NCBI RefSeq assembly: GCF_029931775.1
Contig: NC_079321.1
Location: 1,074,001-1,138,000, forward strand
Source of the DNA: Euleptes europaea
Taxonomy: Eukaryota > Chordata > Lepidosauria > Squamata > Sphaerodactylidae
Direction of reading: 5' to 3'
DNA: 64,000 nucleotides
Under the pieces are notes generated by a model that saw only the letters and a program-made list of their open reading frames with translations, was not told the origin of the DNA and ran no database searches. This document shows positions 22,797-36,031 of the stretch, one piece after another (positions within the stretch are counted from its first letter, which is position 1; every line of letters starts with the position of its first letter). Position numbers and translations under genes: made by a program.

Positions 22797-24640
22797 TTCT
22801 TTGTTTTCAGGTTGCATTTAAAGCAGTTCAGGCTGAATTTAGCCAAGAGAAAGGTACTTTTAGTTAATTAAGTGAGTTAAAAAATTCCCAACCAAAGCTT
22901 AAAACAAGCTCTTAAAATAACTCTAAAGATACCCCTTCCAGAAAACCCCATCCAGCACATCTTATCCACACCTACTAAGACCGATCCCCTCCCGACACGG
23001 CAAATGGAAAACTCTTTCTCCCACCCACCAGCCCTTCTTATCTATGAGATCCATCACTCCCTACCCTATCAATCTCTCTGACGCTCCTCCTTATCCATCA
23101 CTTTCCATACAGAAATTTGAAGAAAAAAACAAAGAAGCTAAAGAGCTATTATAATTCTTCTTTTCTCCCTCTTCTTTCCAAACCCTCCCTTCACTTTCAA
23201 GGACTGGACTAATGTAACGTTTGTGACATGTGCCATTTTCTTCTCCTAATTTATAGGCAAGGTCGTCTGCCTTGTTTTGGTTCCTGTGTAGGATATAAGT
23301 ACAGAACTTGCTTTGAGACTAATATTTCTTCTTTCTTCCCCATCCCCCCTGTGTAGCCGGGATTAGCTTTACCCCTTTGATTCAAATGTTTCTTTCCTAC
23401 TTGGCCACAAAACTGTGTTTGTAAAGTTAAACTGGGGGGGAAGCGTCTGGTGATGATGTACCAATGAAGGGAACGGCTGGCCGTCATGCAAGGCCATTCA
23501 GAGGCCGGCAGTAAGACTGCTTGGGCAACCTAAACTGCTGATCTCTATTGGAAATAACTTTGGCAAAACACACACACACACATGAAATTATTCACAGCCA
23601 CTTATGAAAATATGTCTCATAATTAGTCATAGTTGGAGTAAGCTCCCGTCCTTTGGTGTTCATGAAGGTCACTTGTTATTTACATACAAACCCACTGTGG
23701 TGGGCTTAATCTGTATGTTACCCTGAATTGATGTAGACCAGGTATAACTCCATTAAAGTAAAAGGAATCACATTGACCCAAAGATGCCCTAGAAGTCATG
23801 GGAAGATCATATGAGCCACCATGTGGCTAATGCTGTATCAACAAACCATCCAATTCCATAGGTGGTAAAATCCCCCAGAGTCTGTCGCAGTCTTTTTGTC
23901 CCCTTCTTTGGCTATTGAATCAGGTCATGCGACTTATGTAATTCCTTGTACTCCATTGGGGTTATTCCTGGCATAGAACAATGTCGCTGACCAAGATATA
24001 AGACCCATGGTCTTCTCTTCTTTAGAGATGGACCACGGCCAAAAATTCAGATCTGAAGAGCCTCAGTCTTTGAAAAACGTTTGTATCTGGACATGAATCT
24101 TAACTCAGCTACTCATATCCATTCTTAATACCATTGTTAAATGTAAACTTTTCCACCAACTCTCAAGTCAAGCCAATAACATTTTTCACCATCATCAAGG
24201 ACATGTGTTAAGTGGCAGTTACTGTAAATATTTTCCCATGGAAGGGATCCATTGAAATCTTTTATCAGTGTACATACATACAAAGTAATAACTCCATTTC
24301 TTTTCTTTGATGTTTTAGTAGCTGAATGTATTGCATTATGTTTCTCAGCTCGGAGGGATTTGTGACCTCTCTTCCTCCACCTTTACATTTTTGTTCTCAT
24401 TAATAGAATTCAGTTCATTCCATGGCTCGTCTGCGAATGTGTCTGTGCTTTATCATATTGATCAAGAACGTCATTGTCCAGCCTCTAGGTTTGCTTCCAT
24501 CAATGCTTCAATGCATAGGCTGCAATTAATGCATTGAAATGCCATCATAATTCTGTTTTTCCATCCATCTTCTTCTTTCTGTCAAAGACAAGCAATCAGC
24601 TGCAAACAAAAAAGCAATTCATTCCATCCTATCATCCCTT
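22797..24640. other. Intron 4 stretch upstream of exon 5a
   Basis: Mostly unique, AT-rich DNA leading to the alternative exon pair; only short simple repeats such as (CA)8 at 23,568 are seen. It may hold splicing enhancers or silencers, but I cannot point to one. Confidence 0.35.
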
Positions 24641-24652
24641 TGTCCTGACCAG

Positions 24653-24770
24653 AACAACTCGATCGTGTTGAAGAAGGCATGAACCATATCAACCAAGACA
24701 TGAAGGAGGCCGAGAAAAATTTAAAAGATTTAGGGAAATGCTGCGGCTTTTTCATATGTCCTTGTAACAA
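24653..24770 (+). CDS. SNAP25: SNAP25 alternative exon 5a
   Basis: This 118-nt exon encodes residues 55-94 of isoform a: the end of the first SNARE helix ([20 protein letters not shown]), then the membrane-anchoring cysteine cluster [16 protein letters not shown]-25a is the embryonic and endocrine-biased form in birds and mammals. The cysteines fall at 84, 85, 90 and 92, as usual for isoform a. Phe replaces the Leu I remember at residue 87. The acceptor is CCTGACCAG and the donor GTAGGT. It is the upstream member of a tandem duplicated exon pair with 5b, 147 bp away. Both copies are 118 nt, so including or skipping both would shift the frame. Confidence 0.96.
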
Positions 24771-25036
<266 letters not shown>

Positions 25037-25043
25037 TAGGTGC

Positions 25044-25067
25044 TGCCTGCCTGCCTGCCTGCCTGCC
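25044..25067 (+). repeat. (TGCC)6 tetranucleotide array at the 5b donor
   Basis: Six uninterrupted TGCC units begin 8 nt after the exon 5b splice donor at 25036. Length variation here would change the sequence immediately next to the U1 site. Confidence 0.95.
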
Positions 25068-25069
25068 TG

Positions 25070-26400
25070 ATCTCTTGAGCACCCAAGGCGGATCTGGAGC
25101 CCAGCGCCTTGCGACGCTCATCCTTGCTTAAGGCACCGGGGCAGGATGAGCACGTGGCATGCCGAGAGAATGGTTCCGGTTCCGATGCACTCATCTCATA
25201 GCGTAGACCAGAGGTTCCCAAGGACCCACAAACCACTCTTGCCTGGCCTCTCAAATTCCTCCCAGCCCGACCTTGACTCTGGACTGTCAGCGTTCAGATT
25301 CCCAACCGCAGAGGACCCGGCATGGCAGCCACAACCCGTCTTGTAATTTATGCCTCAGTAAGAACTGGCGTTGTCGTTTGGAAATGTGAATGCTGACACG
25401 GGAACATGTGGCACATCAGTCCCGGTAGAGAAGGGGAAGGGACGGCGGCCATTGACCCTTCACTTTCCCTCCACGGATGGGAACTCTTGTGGACCACGTA
25501 AGGCTGGGATCATGTGGTTCCACGAACCAGGTGTGAACCACTTGCTGCAGCCTCCAAGATCAACAGTGGCTTGTGGGTTAATTGTTTGGGAACTGCTGGT
25601 GTAGACAACTCAGCGGGATTGCTGTAGACGCATTAAAATCAGGCATACCACAGTGAAACGCCCACTGTGAACACTGGAATGATGAAAATTTCAACATTTT
25701 ACAGAGTGTGTACTACATCGCACAAATCACTTAATCTTCAAAAATTGCAGTACTTTCAGAATACGTTTTCCTGAAGAGCCTTAAAGGGAGTTACTTTGTT
25801 AACCATAACGGCTTAAAATTTCATCAAGAGATCATTTGAAACAGAAATTGATTGGTGGGAAGTACCACTGCATCTCTCAATAGATGTTGTTCTTACCAAA
25901 GATATGGAGAGAAGCCCTGGCTTCTTGTTTGACACCAAGCTATGGGAAAATAGAAATTTTGCTTTAGGGAATTAAACAAAAAAACTGTCAGGAAAACTGG
26001 ACACATGTTGCTAACTGCCATTTCCCAAGCGGACAGAGCGTACACCACGCAGAAATGTTGAAATGTGCTGGCTTTGGTTGCATGTGATTGCCCTAAAATG
26101 AAAATGCAGCATTAACTATGTGATGTGCGGACTTCGAAACGAGAATATAGACTTGAAAGACGAGGCTTTTTGACAGACAGCAGCTTTTAGCATGCATTAA
26201 GTGACTGCATGGAGGAATGACTAAAAATGCATTTAAGAGGACGCAACCCAAAATGGCATCTGTATGGGTATGTGTATAAATCCACTGCACATGTCACGTT
26301 TAGTTTATGAACCCAGCCTTACGGTTAGGATTTCATCTGCTCATCTGGATCCTCTGGACGAATCGCTTGCCAGTCCAACTCTCAGACTGCTCTTTCACAC
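25070..26400. other. Intron 5 stretch downstream of exon 5b
   Basis: I see no repeat family and no further exon in this 1.3 kb. In particular there is no third copy of exon 5. Confidence 0.4.
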
Positions 26401-26405
26401 ATAGA

Positions 26406-26627
26406 TCACGATGGGCAGCAGTGTTAGTCTGTCAATAGCAGTAGAAAAGAGCAAGAGTCCAGTAGTACCTTAAAGACTGACAACATTTCTGGCAGGGTAG
26501 GAGCTTTCGTGAGCCACAGCTCACCTCTTCAGATACCAACAAGTGCACTGTGACTTACGAAAGCTCAGACCCTGCCAGAAATTTTGTTAGTCTTTAAGAT
26601 GCTACTGGACTCTTGCTCTTTTCTACT
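26406..26627. mobile_element. CAGTAGAAAAGAGC foldback element, full length
   Basis: Begins CGATGGGCAGCAGTGTTAG; arms GTAGAAAAGAGCAAGAG and CTCTTGCTCTTTTCTAC face each other around a centre with GAGCCACAGCTCACCTCTTC. Confidence 0.75.
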
Positions 26628-26637
26628 TGCACACATA

Positions 26638-26818
26638 GGCCATTTATGCATGGGAGGTTTTGCCTTGGATTTGCCACTCTCTAGATGGACATTTTCCTCA
26701 TCTGAATTCTCAAAACTCTGCATGAGGGCTTATCTTTCAGTTTTCAGAATTCGGATGGGGAAAATGTGAATTTAGAGAGCGGCAAATCCAAGGCAAAACC
26801 TCTGGTGCATAAATGGCC
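26638..26818. mobile_element. Foldback element with GGCCATTTATGCA ends
   Basis: The left arm GGCCATTTATGCATGGGAGG is mirrored by TGCATAAATGGCC on the right, with AGGTTTTGCCTTGGATTTGC shared by both arms. ATA occurs on both sides. 181 bp, non-coding. It directly follows the preceding foldback element. Confidence 0.65.
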
Positions 26819-27471
26819 ATAGCAGAGAGGACTGTTGGTGGAAAATATATATTTCTTGAATGGTGGATTTACTGTAAGCCTGAATCAGCCCTTTAAAGTA
26901 ATCCCATCTGGAGTGATACAAGGCAGTTAGGACCATTACAAAACTGGAAGGGGGTTCTGAATCTGGGTAGCATTCCTGTGCACGGCGCCCTTCGCACAAC
27001 ACGAAAGCATTGGGAGCTAAGCACAAGCGCACTGAGCTGGCCGCGCTTTTATTTTTAATCACATTTAAAGCTGTCCTGAGTGAATGCAGTTTGGCCTTGG
27101 GTTCACCATCCCATTATTTCGAAGCCATCCCTTGAAAGGATATTTAGGACTCACTCATTAGGAAGAAAAGCTACAAACGCAACAGCCTTGTGTCCTACTT
27201 TCGGATCCATCCCAGGAAGCCTTCCTCTCAATTACTAAGTGGAGGAAGAACCACTGAAGTTGGAGGAAGTCTCCTCAGGAGACGTCTCAAGAGGGTTTCA
27301 GGCGTTGCTCAGCTGAGTCGTAGGATACATGCCAGAGTTTGAGCTTGGTATTTCTGTGCCCTGGTTTGTTTCTCGTGGGCTGGGTCCCACACATCATTTG
27401 GATATCGCTCTTTTGTAATCACTCAACTCCTGGCTCTTCCTGTGTGGACAAGACAATCTAGAGGAGACTGA

Positions 27472-27685
27472 CAGGGTTGCCAACATCCAGGTGGTGGCTG
27501 GAGATCTTCTGGGATTACACCTGATATCCAGGCAATAGAGATCAGATCCCCTGGAGAAACTGGCTGCATTGGAAGGTGGACTCTATGGCAATTATACCCC
27601 ATTGAAGTCCCTCCCCGAACCCTGCCCTCCTCACGCTCCACCCCCAAAATCTCCAGGTATTTCCCAACCTGGAGTTGCAACCCTA
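27472..27685 (+). mobile_element. hAT MITE
   Basis: Full-length copy with the CAGGGTTGCC variant left end. The flanks match at only 5 of 8. Confidence 0.8.
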
Positions 27686-27760
27686 GTGATTCATTATGAC
27701 AGCATCATAATAGCACAATACGTAATGATGTGTGAATTCATCCGTAGTCATATTCATAGA

Positions 27761-28119
27761 GAAGAAGACGAAGAAGAGTTGGTTTTTATATGCTGACTTT
27801 CTCTGCCACTTAAGGAAGAATCAAACCGGCTTACAATCGCCTTCCCTTCCCCTCCCCACAACAGTCACCCTGTGAGGTAGGTGGGGCTGAGAGAGCTCTA
27901 AGAGAGCTGTGCCTAGCCCAAGGTCACCCAGCTGGTTTGTGTGTAGGAATGGGGAAACAAATCCAGTTCACCAGATTAGCCTCTGCCGCTCATGTGGAGG
28001 AGTGGGGAATCCACATGAGCGGCGGATGCTAATTGTGGGTAGGGGAAGGGAAGCCAGTTTTATTCTTCCTTCAGTGGTAGAGAAAGTCGGCATATAAAAA
28101 CCAACTCCTCCTCCTCCTC
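27761..28119. mobile_element. Two GAA-tailed SINEs fused head-to-head
   Basis: A - strand copy starting with GAAGAAGACGAAGAAGAG (27761 to about 28010) meets a shortened + strand copy (to 28119) at CCACATGAGCGGCGG. The tails face outward, making a natural inverted repeat of about 90-bp arms. Confidence 0.82.
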
Positions 28120-28313
28120 AAGGCAAAATCATGATGGCTATACATGAACATAGAGATATCTGTCAGAGGGAACCACTGAAAGTCACTCTCGAGGGGTGGT
28201 TCTTCAGTGTGCCCTTGTGCTCAAGAACTCCTCTTTCCAAATGTGTTGATGTTACGGTACCATCATGACATCTCCTGAGTCCTGACTGAAAATATACCCC
28301 CAATAGACTTTTC

Positions 28314-28440
28314 CAATAAAGGAAGCCACAGCCCTCAATTTGCAAGACCTGAGCAAGGCTGTCAAAGATAGGACATTTTGGAGGACTTTCATTCATAGGG
28401 TCGCCATGAGTCGGAAGCGACTTGACGGCACTTAACACAG
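28314..28440 (+). mobile_element. Bov-B LINE 3' end
   Basis: AATTTGCAAGACCTGAGCAA and GAAGCGACTTGACGGCACTT, then AACACAG, are the Bov-B (RTE) tail. Only the 3' end is present. Confidence 0.82.
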
Positions 28441-29200
28441 AGAGATTTTTCCAGTTCTGCTCACTCACGTGCATGTGTGTGCTAACCAGTGTCCCAGGCT
28501 GTGTTCAGTTTAGTGTGGCTGCCCATAAAGTTAAGGGTTACTTCAGAAAGGTTACTTCAGAAAGAAGCTTTAAAAAAATTCCCTTCCAAGAGTAAGGCGG
28601 GAATCTGCTAAGTCAGTTGGGTATAGTTTTTAGGAAGGAAAGACCCTGCTTCAGTCTGAATTAGATAAGGACCATGGCTCCAATTATCCACCTTCCTACT
28701 TGAATTGTTTGTCATGACAGGTTTCTGACTTAATTAAAACCTGGCGTATCGTTCTGAAACTGTGGTTCTCTGTTACAGTTACACGGAGATAAATGAGCAT
28801 ATTTATTTTAAAAAATCAGGTTCTCCTGAAGCAACATTTTTCAAATAGCCAAATTCTCTCATTAGTTTGAATGGAGTTATGCAAACAATACAGGCTTTAG
28901 CAGCACGAAGAAAGAAAAGTCTTGTTCCCCGATCTTTTTATCTCACCCTTTCCCTGAGGAGCTCAGAACATCATATAGAATTCCTCTGTTTTTTTTAGCT
29001 CAGAACATCCTGGTAAAGTAGGTTATAAGAAGGCAAGCAGCTTAAAGTTAGCCAGAGTTATGGCTGAATGGGGGATTTGAACCCAAATTTCTTCATGTGA
29101 AGTCCACCATTCTATCCACCATTTCCCCACAGAATCCAGCCCAATATCTAAAGGAAGTTTCAATATCTGACCATGGTTCAGTCAACACTAGGTTGAAAAC
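28441..29200. other. Intron 5 stretch, no repeats recognised
   Basis: AT-rich unique DNA with a short direct duplication of GTTACTTCAGAAAG near 28,540. Nothing else is recognised. Confidence 0.35.
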
Positions 29201-29216
29201 CTGTCATCTGAATCCA

Positions 29217-29425
29217 AAGGGTTGCCAATTCCAGGTTGGGAAATATATGGAGATTTTGAGGGTGGAGCCTGAGGAGGGCAGGGTTTGGAGAGAGGAGGGA
29301 CTTCACAGCCATAGAGTCCTATTGCCAAAGCGGCCATTTTCTCCAAGGGAACTGATTTCTATCGCCTGAAGATCAGTTGTAATAGCAGGAGGTCTCCAGC
29401 CACCACCTGGAGGTTGGCAACCCTA
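29217..29425 (-). mobile_element. hAT MITE
   Basis: Full-length copy with a perfect 8-bp target duplication TGAATCCA on each side; the first base of the element is A instead of T. Confidence 0.9.
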
Positions 29426-29433
29426 TGAATCCA

Positions 29434-31350
<1,917 letters not shown>

Positions 31351-31482
31351 TGAGTTGTTTTGTGGTCGTTTTTTCCCTAGGGGGCATGGGCCAAGTTAAT
31401 TAGTCCAACTCTTTCAAAAACATTCATGGATCTTCCATGCCGATGTGGGCATGGTGCTTCAGAACTGCAAACCAGGACAGCT

Positions 31483-31745
31483 GACATAGAAACAGAGAGC
31501 TGGAAAGGACCACCAGGGTCATCTAGTCCAACCCCCTGCACAACACAGGAAACCCACAACTACCTCCAGCCCACTGCTCCGTGCCCAGAGGAAGGCCCTC
31601 CAGGATCCCTGGCCAATCTGGCCTAGAGGAAAATTCCTCCCTGACCCCAAAGTGGCAATGGGCATTACCCTGGGCATGCAAGAAAGGGCCACGAGAGCCA
31701 AGCCCTGGCTCCTCCCTTCCTGCCCTCCCTCTCATGATCTGCCTC
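31483..31745 (-). mobile_element. CR1 LINE 3' end
   Basis: GGGTCATCTAGTCCAACCCC and TGCACAACACAGGAA on the + strand are the reverse complement of the typical amniote CR1 3' end. Confidence 0.85.
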
Positions 31746-31853
31746 AGGTCACAAAATCATGGGATCCGAAAGAATAACAAATAATATGTCAGGGAACACA
31801 AGATGCTGGTCATCATAATGGAGGGCATGAGGGTTCCCAACTACCCGGTGAAC

Positions 31854-32177
31854 TAGGGTTCCCGACTGCAACTGCATGCCAATGCACCGGGCTGCCTGCT
31901 GCCCCTCAGCTGGCCAGCAGGCAGAAGGAGGCATGGCGTGATGCCATCACTTCCAGGTTTACTCCAGAAGTGCCAGCATCACTCTAGCACTCTCCTCCAA
32001 AAGCTCTATAGTTTCCATAGAGTTTTTAGAGGAATGTGCTAGAGCATCCCACGCAATGCCAGCGCTTCTGAGGTAAACTCGGAAGTTCCTTCAACACGGC
32101 ACGCACTTGGATCTTCACTCCCCAGCCATGACCCAACAAAGCTCCCACCGGTAGCATCGGGGGACCTGGCAACCCTA
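31854..32177. mobile_element. hAT element type C, copy 3
   Basis: Ends TAGGGTTCCC and GGCAACCCTA, with the internal AGTTTCCATAGAG palindrome of type C. The flanks have diverged. Confidence 0.75.
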
Positions 32178-32249
32178 GAGGGCACGCCCTGAGACAGGAG
32201 TATTGTGGTGGCCACTAGTGAGCACTGGTGCAAAAGTTGACAGCCTCGA

Positions 32250-32445
32250 TTCGAGTCCAGCAGCACCTTAGAGACCAACAAGATTTTCAGGGTATGAGCT
32301 TTCATGATTCAAAGCTCCCTTCATCAGATACCTGACAGGGCTTTGTTTCTCGAAAGCTCATACCCCCAAAATCTCATTGACCCCTAAGGTGTTAGTGGAC
32401 CCAAATCCTGCTGCAGACCAACAACCACAGCTGCCCTCCGAAACG
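32250..32445. mobile_element. Diverged foldback element (GTCCAGCAGCACCTTAGAG)
   Basis: Arms GGTATGAGCTTTCATGA and TCGAAAGCTCATACC face each other. It is related to, but older than, the CAGTAGAAAAGAGC foldback family. Confidence 0.6.
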
Positions 32446-32511
32446 ATAATCTGACAAGGAATTGAGCAAGATCAGTCTTTTGCACGGATTAATTAACCCA
32501 ACAGTCTGGGT

Positions 32512-32765
32512 CAGGGGTCCCCAACATGGCGCCTGTGGGCACTAGGGTGCCTGCCAATGTACGTCCAAGATCACATTGCTTCTTCCCCAAAACATCTTCC
32601 TCTCAGAGCCAAGAGGCCATCCTGGCTTTCCCTCAAAGGCAGCGTTTCAGAAGACTATGGGAGGCATCACCTGTTTGCCTGCAGGGAGCGCCCGTCCAGA
32701 ACCACCTTGGCTTGCAACTTCTTCACATTTTATGGAACCTCCCAATATTTTGTATTTGCACCCAG
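32512..32765. mobile_element. CAGGGGTCCCC-type hAT, left-end fragment
   Basis: CAGGGGTCCCCAACATGG matches the left end of the copy at 34183. The interior is not clearly shared and the right end is absent. Confidence 0.5.
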
Positions 32766-32769
32766 TAGG

Positions 32770-33018
32770 GTTGCCACGACCTGAGTTTGATCCCGACGGA
32801 AGTCAGTTTCAGGTAGCCGGCTCAAGGTTGACTCAGCCTTCCATCCTTCCGAGGTCGGTAAAATGAGTACCCAGCTAGCTGGGGTAAAGGGAAGATGACT
32901 GGGGAAGGCATTGGCAAACCATCCCGTAAAACAAAGTCTGCCTTGGAAATGTTGGGATGTGACGTCACCACATGGGTCAGGAATGACCCGGTGCTTGCAC
33001 AGGGAACCTTTACCTTTT
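32770..33018 (+). mobile_element. tRNA-derived SINE with Bov-B-like tail
   Basis: The B-box stretch GAGTTTGATCCCG is followed by GGCATTGGCAAACCATCCCG and the tail CGGTGCTTGCACAGGGAACC then TTTACC. Its tail resembles the tails of Bov-B-mobilised lizard (Sauria-type) SINEs. Confidence 0.7.
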
Positions 33019-33021
33019 ACC

Positions 33022-33354
33022 TAGGGTTGCCAGGTGCCCGCTGGTAGCTGACAAACCCCCGGCAATTTACCTTTCTGCCCACCTACCACCTGAGGGTCAG
33101 TGGGCAAACGTGTACGTGCATACCGTGTGCGGCACTTCCAGTTTAGAAGCAGAAGTTCCGCCTCGCGAGGGGCCTTTACCTCTTAGTTTGAGTGGTAAAG
33201 GGCCGCTTTACCACTCAAACTAAGAGGTAAAGGCCCTTTGTGAGGCGGCACTTCCGGTTTTAAACCAGAAGTGATGCGTGATGCATGTGTGTTGGCACAC
33301 GCACTTTCCGACAACAGCCTCCTGCCGGAGGAGAGGAGAGACCTGGCAACCCTA
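33022..33354. mobile_element. Long-hairpin hAT element, type P, copy 2
   Basis: 333 bp with standard ends and the long GGCCTTTACC...GGTAAAGGCC inverted repeat. It lies 440 bp upstream of SNAP25 exon 7, so the hairpin is in the pre-mRNA. The flanks do not show a duplication. Confidence 0.88.
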
Positions 33355-33438
33355 TGTGGCAGACATCTTGTGACTGGTTTCCCTGCCCAAGGCAGCCGTT
33401 TTGTTACTGCTCCCACTGACTCATCTTGCAATTCCCAA

Positions 33439-33712
33439 AGAAGAAGAAGAAGAAGAAGAAGAAGAGTTGGTTTTTATATGCTGACTTTCTTGACCACTTC
33501 AGGAAGAATCAAACAGGCTTACAATCACCTTCCATTCCCCTCCCCACAACGGAAACCCTGTGAGGTTGGTGGGGCTGAGAGTGTGTGACTTGCCCAAGGT
33601 CACCCAGCTGGCTTCATGTGGAGGAGTGGGGAAACCAACCCGGTCCACCGGATTATAATCCGCCACTAATGTGGAGGAGTGAGGAATCGAACCCGGTTCT
33701 CCAGATCAGCTG
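33439..33712 (-). mobile_element. GAA-tailed SINE next to SNAP25 exon 7
   Basis: Starts with (GAA)8 and runs to the CCCGGTTCTCCAGATCAG head in antisense. It ends about 80 bp before the exon 7 acceptor. Confidence 0.85.
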
Positions 33713-33756
33713 CTCTAAGAAGGGGAGCCCTTGTCCAAATGAATGTGACCCTATGA

Positions 33757-34092
<336 letters not shown>

Positions 34093-34182
34093 TGACTCAG
34101 AGCATGTTCCAAAATGAACCCTTATAAACCTACAGATGCATTTCCAGCTCTGAAATCTGCAAGCCTCAGGATCTAAGTATAC

Positions 34183-34664
34183 CAGGGGGCCCCAACATGG
34201 TGCCTGTAGGTGCCATAGAGCCCACCAACACCATTCCTGGTGCCCACCAAGTGTTTTTAGAAAGTGGGCAGAGCCACATGGGACTTGTAGCCATTTGAAA
34301 TCTCATTGGCTGCGCAGATTTCTATAACACTGCTTTGGTGGCAGCTGCCACCACAGCACCAGGGCCCTCACGGTGTGACTGAAAGTAAGTGCCAAAGGGC
34401 ATTTTGGGGCTGCATCCACCCCAATGTGTGCTGTGGCTCAGTGGTAGAGTATCTGCAGAAGGTCTCAAGTTCGATCCCCGGCATCTCCAGTTACAGGGAC
34501 TAGGCAGGTAGGTGATGTGACGACCTCAGCCGGAGACCCTGGAGAGCCGTTGCCGGTCTGAGTAGATAATACCGACTTTGACGGACCTTGATGGTCTGAT
34601 TCAGTATAAGGCAGCTTCATGTGTTCATGTGTGTCTGCAGGCTCAAAAAGGTTTGGGACCCCTG
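34183..34664. mobile_element. CAGGGGTCCCC-type hAT element with SINE inside
   Basis: Ends CAGGGGGCCCCAAC and GTTTGGGACCCCTG. The flanks AAGTATAC and AACTACAC match at 6 of 8, supporting an 8-bp hAT duplication. A SINE occupies 34431-34626. Confidence 0.75.
34431..34626 (+). mobile_element. tRNA-Ala-like SINE
   Basis: The head GTGGCTCAGTGGTAGAGTA and B box AGTTCGATCCCC are well kept. ATGTGTG flanks both sides. It sits inside the hAT element. Confidence 0.85.
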
Positions 34665-34805
34665 AACTACACAATACGCTGAGCGTTCTTTTGTTTGGTT
34701 AAACTCTTTTAGCAGGTACCTGCAGCCCTGATTCAAACTAGGACCATGGCTCAAACTCCATTACATCAACCATAAGGGCCCGTAAGGGTGGGTGTATCTG
34801 ATCCC

Positions 34806-34890
34806 TAGGGTTGCCAATCTCCAGGTGGTGGCTGGAGATATCCCGCTATTACAACTAATCTCAAGGCGACAGAGATCAGTTCCCCTGGAG
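34806..34890 (+). mobile_element. hAT MITE, right part lost at a CR1 junction
   Basis: The left arm and part of the centre are present. The sequence changes to a CR1 3' end at 34891 and the rest of the MITE is not found on the far side. Confidence 0.8.
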
Positions 34891-35200
34891 TATAGAATCA
34901 TAGAATCATAGAGTTGGAAGGGACCACCATGGTCATCTAGTCCAACCCCCTGCACAATGCAGGAAATTCACAACCACCTCCCCCCCCACACCCCCAGTGA
35001 CCCCTACTCCATGCCCAGAAGATGGCCAAGGTGCCCTCCCTTTCATCATCTGCCTATGGTCATAGAATCAGCATTGCTGACAGGTGGCCATCTAGCCTCT
35101 GCTTAAAAACCTCCAGGGAAGGAGAGCCCACCACCTCCCGAGTAAGCCTGTTCCACTGAGGGACCGCTCTAACTGTTAGAAAATTCTTCCTAATGTCTAG
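34891..35200 (-). mobile_element. CR1 LINE 3' end
   Basis: ATAGAATCATAGAATCATAG and GGTCATCTAGTCCAACCCCC identify CR1, reading toward the left. About 310 bp are present. Confidence 0.9.
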
Positions 35201-35589
35201 AATAAATGAGCTTATAAACACCTGGTCATAACTAGCGATTGCATGCAGAGATGAATACTAGAATCCCTTTTTGGACTCTGTTTTACTGGTCTGATGCGCA
35301 TCAGTAAAGTAGAGCACAACAGTAAAGTGTAGCCAACAGACGGAAATTCAACCTTATAAAAATCTGGAAAGCCAAACAAAAGCATCACCAATTCCTAATT
35401 TATCAGCGGTGCTCTATAAACAAGACCAGGCTCCAGGTGCTGGGTGTTGGCCATGCTACAAAATCTCGGCTGGCAGACCAGGTGCCCCAGAAGTGACGTT
35501 TGGAGAGCTGTTGTTCTATCGTATCCTCGCCTGCGATTAAAAATATTCCCTGCCCTCCCTTTTCTGACCCTCTTTTTCCTTCCGCCCAG

Positions 35590-35658
35590 GCTGTTTCCAA
35601 CAAAAACAGGATCGATGAGGCCAATCAACGTGCCACAAAGATGCTGGGCAGCGGCTAA
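35590..35658 (+). CDS. SNAP25: SNAP25 coding exon 8 (C-terminus, stop)
   Basis: The last coding exon begins after CCGCCCAG and encodes residues 185-206, AVSNKNRIDEANQRATKMLG then SG and TAA. This segment zips last in the SNARE complex and contacts synaptotagmin and complexin. Ser187, the PKC site, is kept. Val186 and Asn190 replace the Asp and Thr found in the mammal/bird protein. D186 is one of the acidic residues reported to matter for Ca2+-dependent synaptotagmin binding. Each change needs one base substitution. Confidence 0.95.
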   Translation, partial: AVSNKNRIDEANQRATKMLGSG

Positions 35659-36025
35659 ACGCTGCTGCGGACGGCTCCTCCGGACCTCTGTCCCCCTGGG
35701 CAGCGCCCTCCTGCTTTCATCTTGGTATTTACCGACTAGGTTTGCACACATCCACATATCAGCCCTTCTTCTGCCCCCCCACGCTGTAAATGTTGTCCTG
35801 TGTAGGTTGTCAGCTTTCCAAAAATGATACTTGTAAATTATTTTTAATTTTTTCCAGATCTCTTTTCTTTCCAAAGGTTGTATATAGTAATTGATTTGAT
35901 GGCTTATGGCTCACAATGACGTTTGTCTGTTGGGATTTATCTGTTCCTTCTTCTTTCTGTCTGTCCAGGTTTTTTTTTTTTTTATTTCATTTTTTTTGGT
36001 CAATGGTTTGTTTGTTTTTTTTAAA

Positions 36026-36031
36026 AATAAA
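36026..36031 (+). promoter_or_regulatory. Proximal poly(A) signal AATAAA
   Basis: A canonical hexamer lies about 370 nt after the SNAP25 stop codon, following a T-rich stretch. Use here would give a short 3' UTR without the microsatellite arrays. Confidence 0.45.

Noticed and set aside
24338-24540. A third alternative copy of exon 5
   Set aside because: No frame in the surrounding introns shows the EQL...CPCNK pattern; only two copies exist.
33022-33354. Target-site duplication for type P copy 2
   Set aside because: The flanks CTTTTACC and TGTGGCAG do not match; the left side adjoins a SINE tail, so one flank was probably altered.
35395-35874. 159-codon open frame antisense to SNAP25 exon 8
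   Set aside because: It is a shadow of the conserved last exon and 3' UTR on the other strand.
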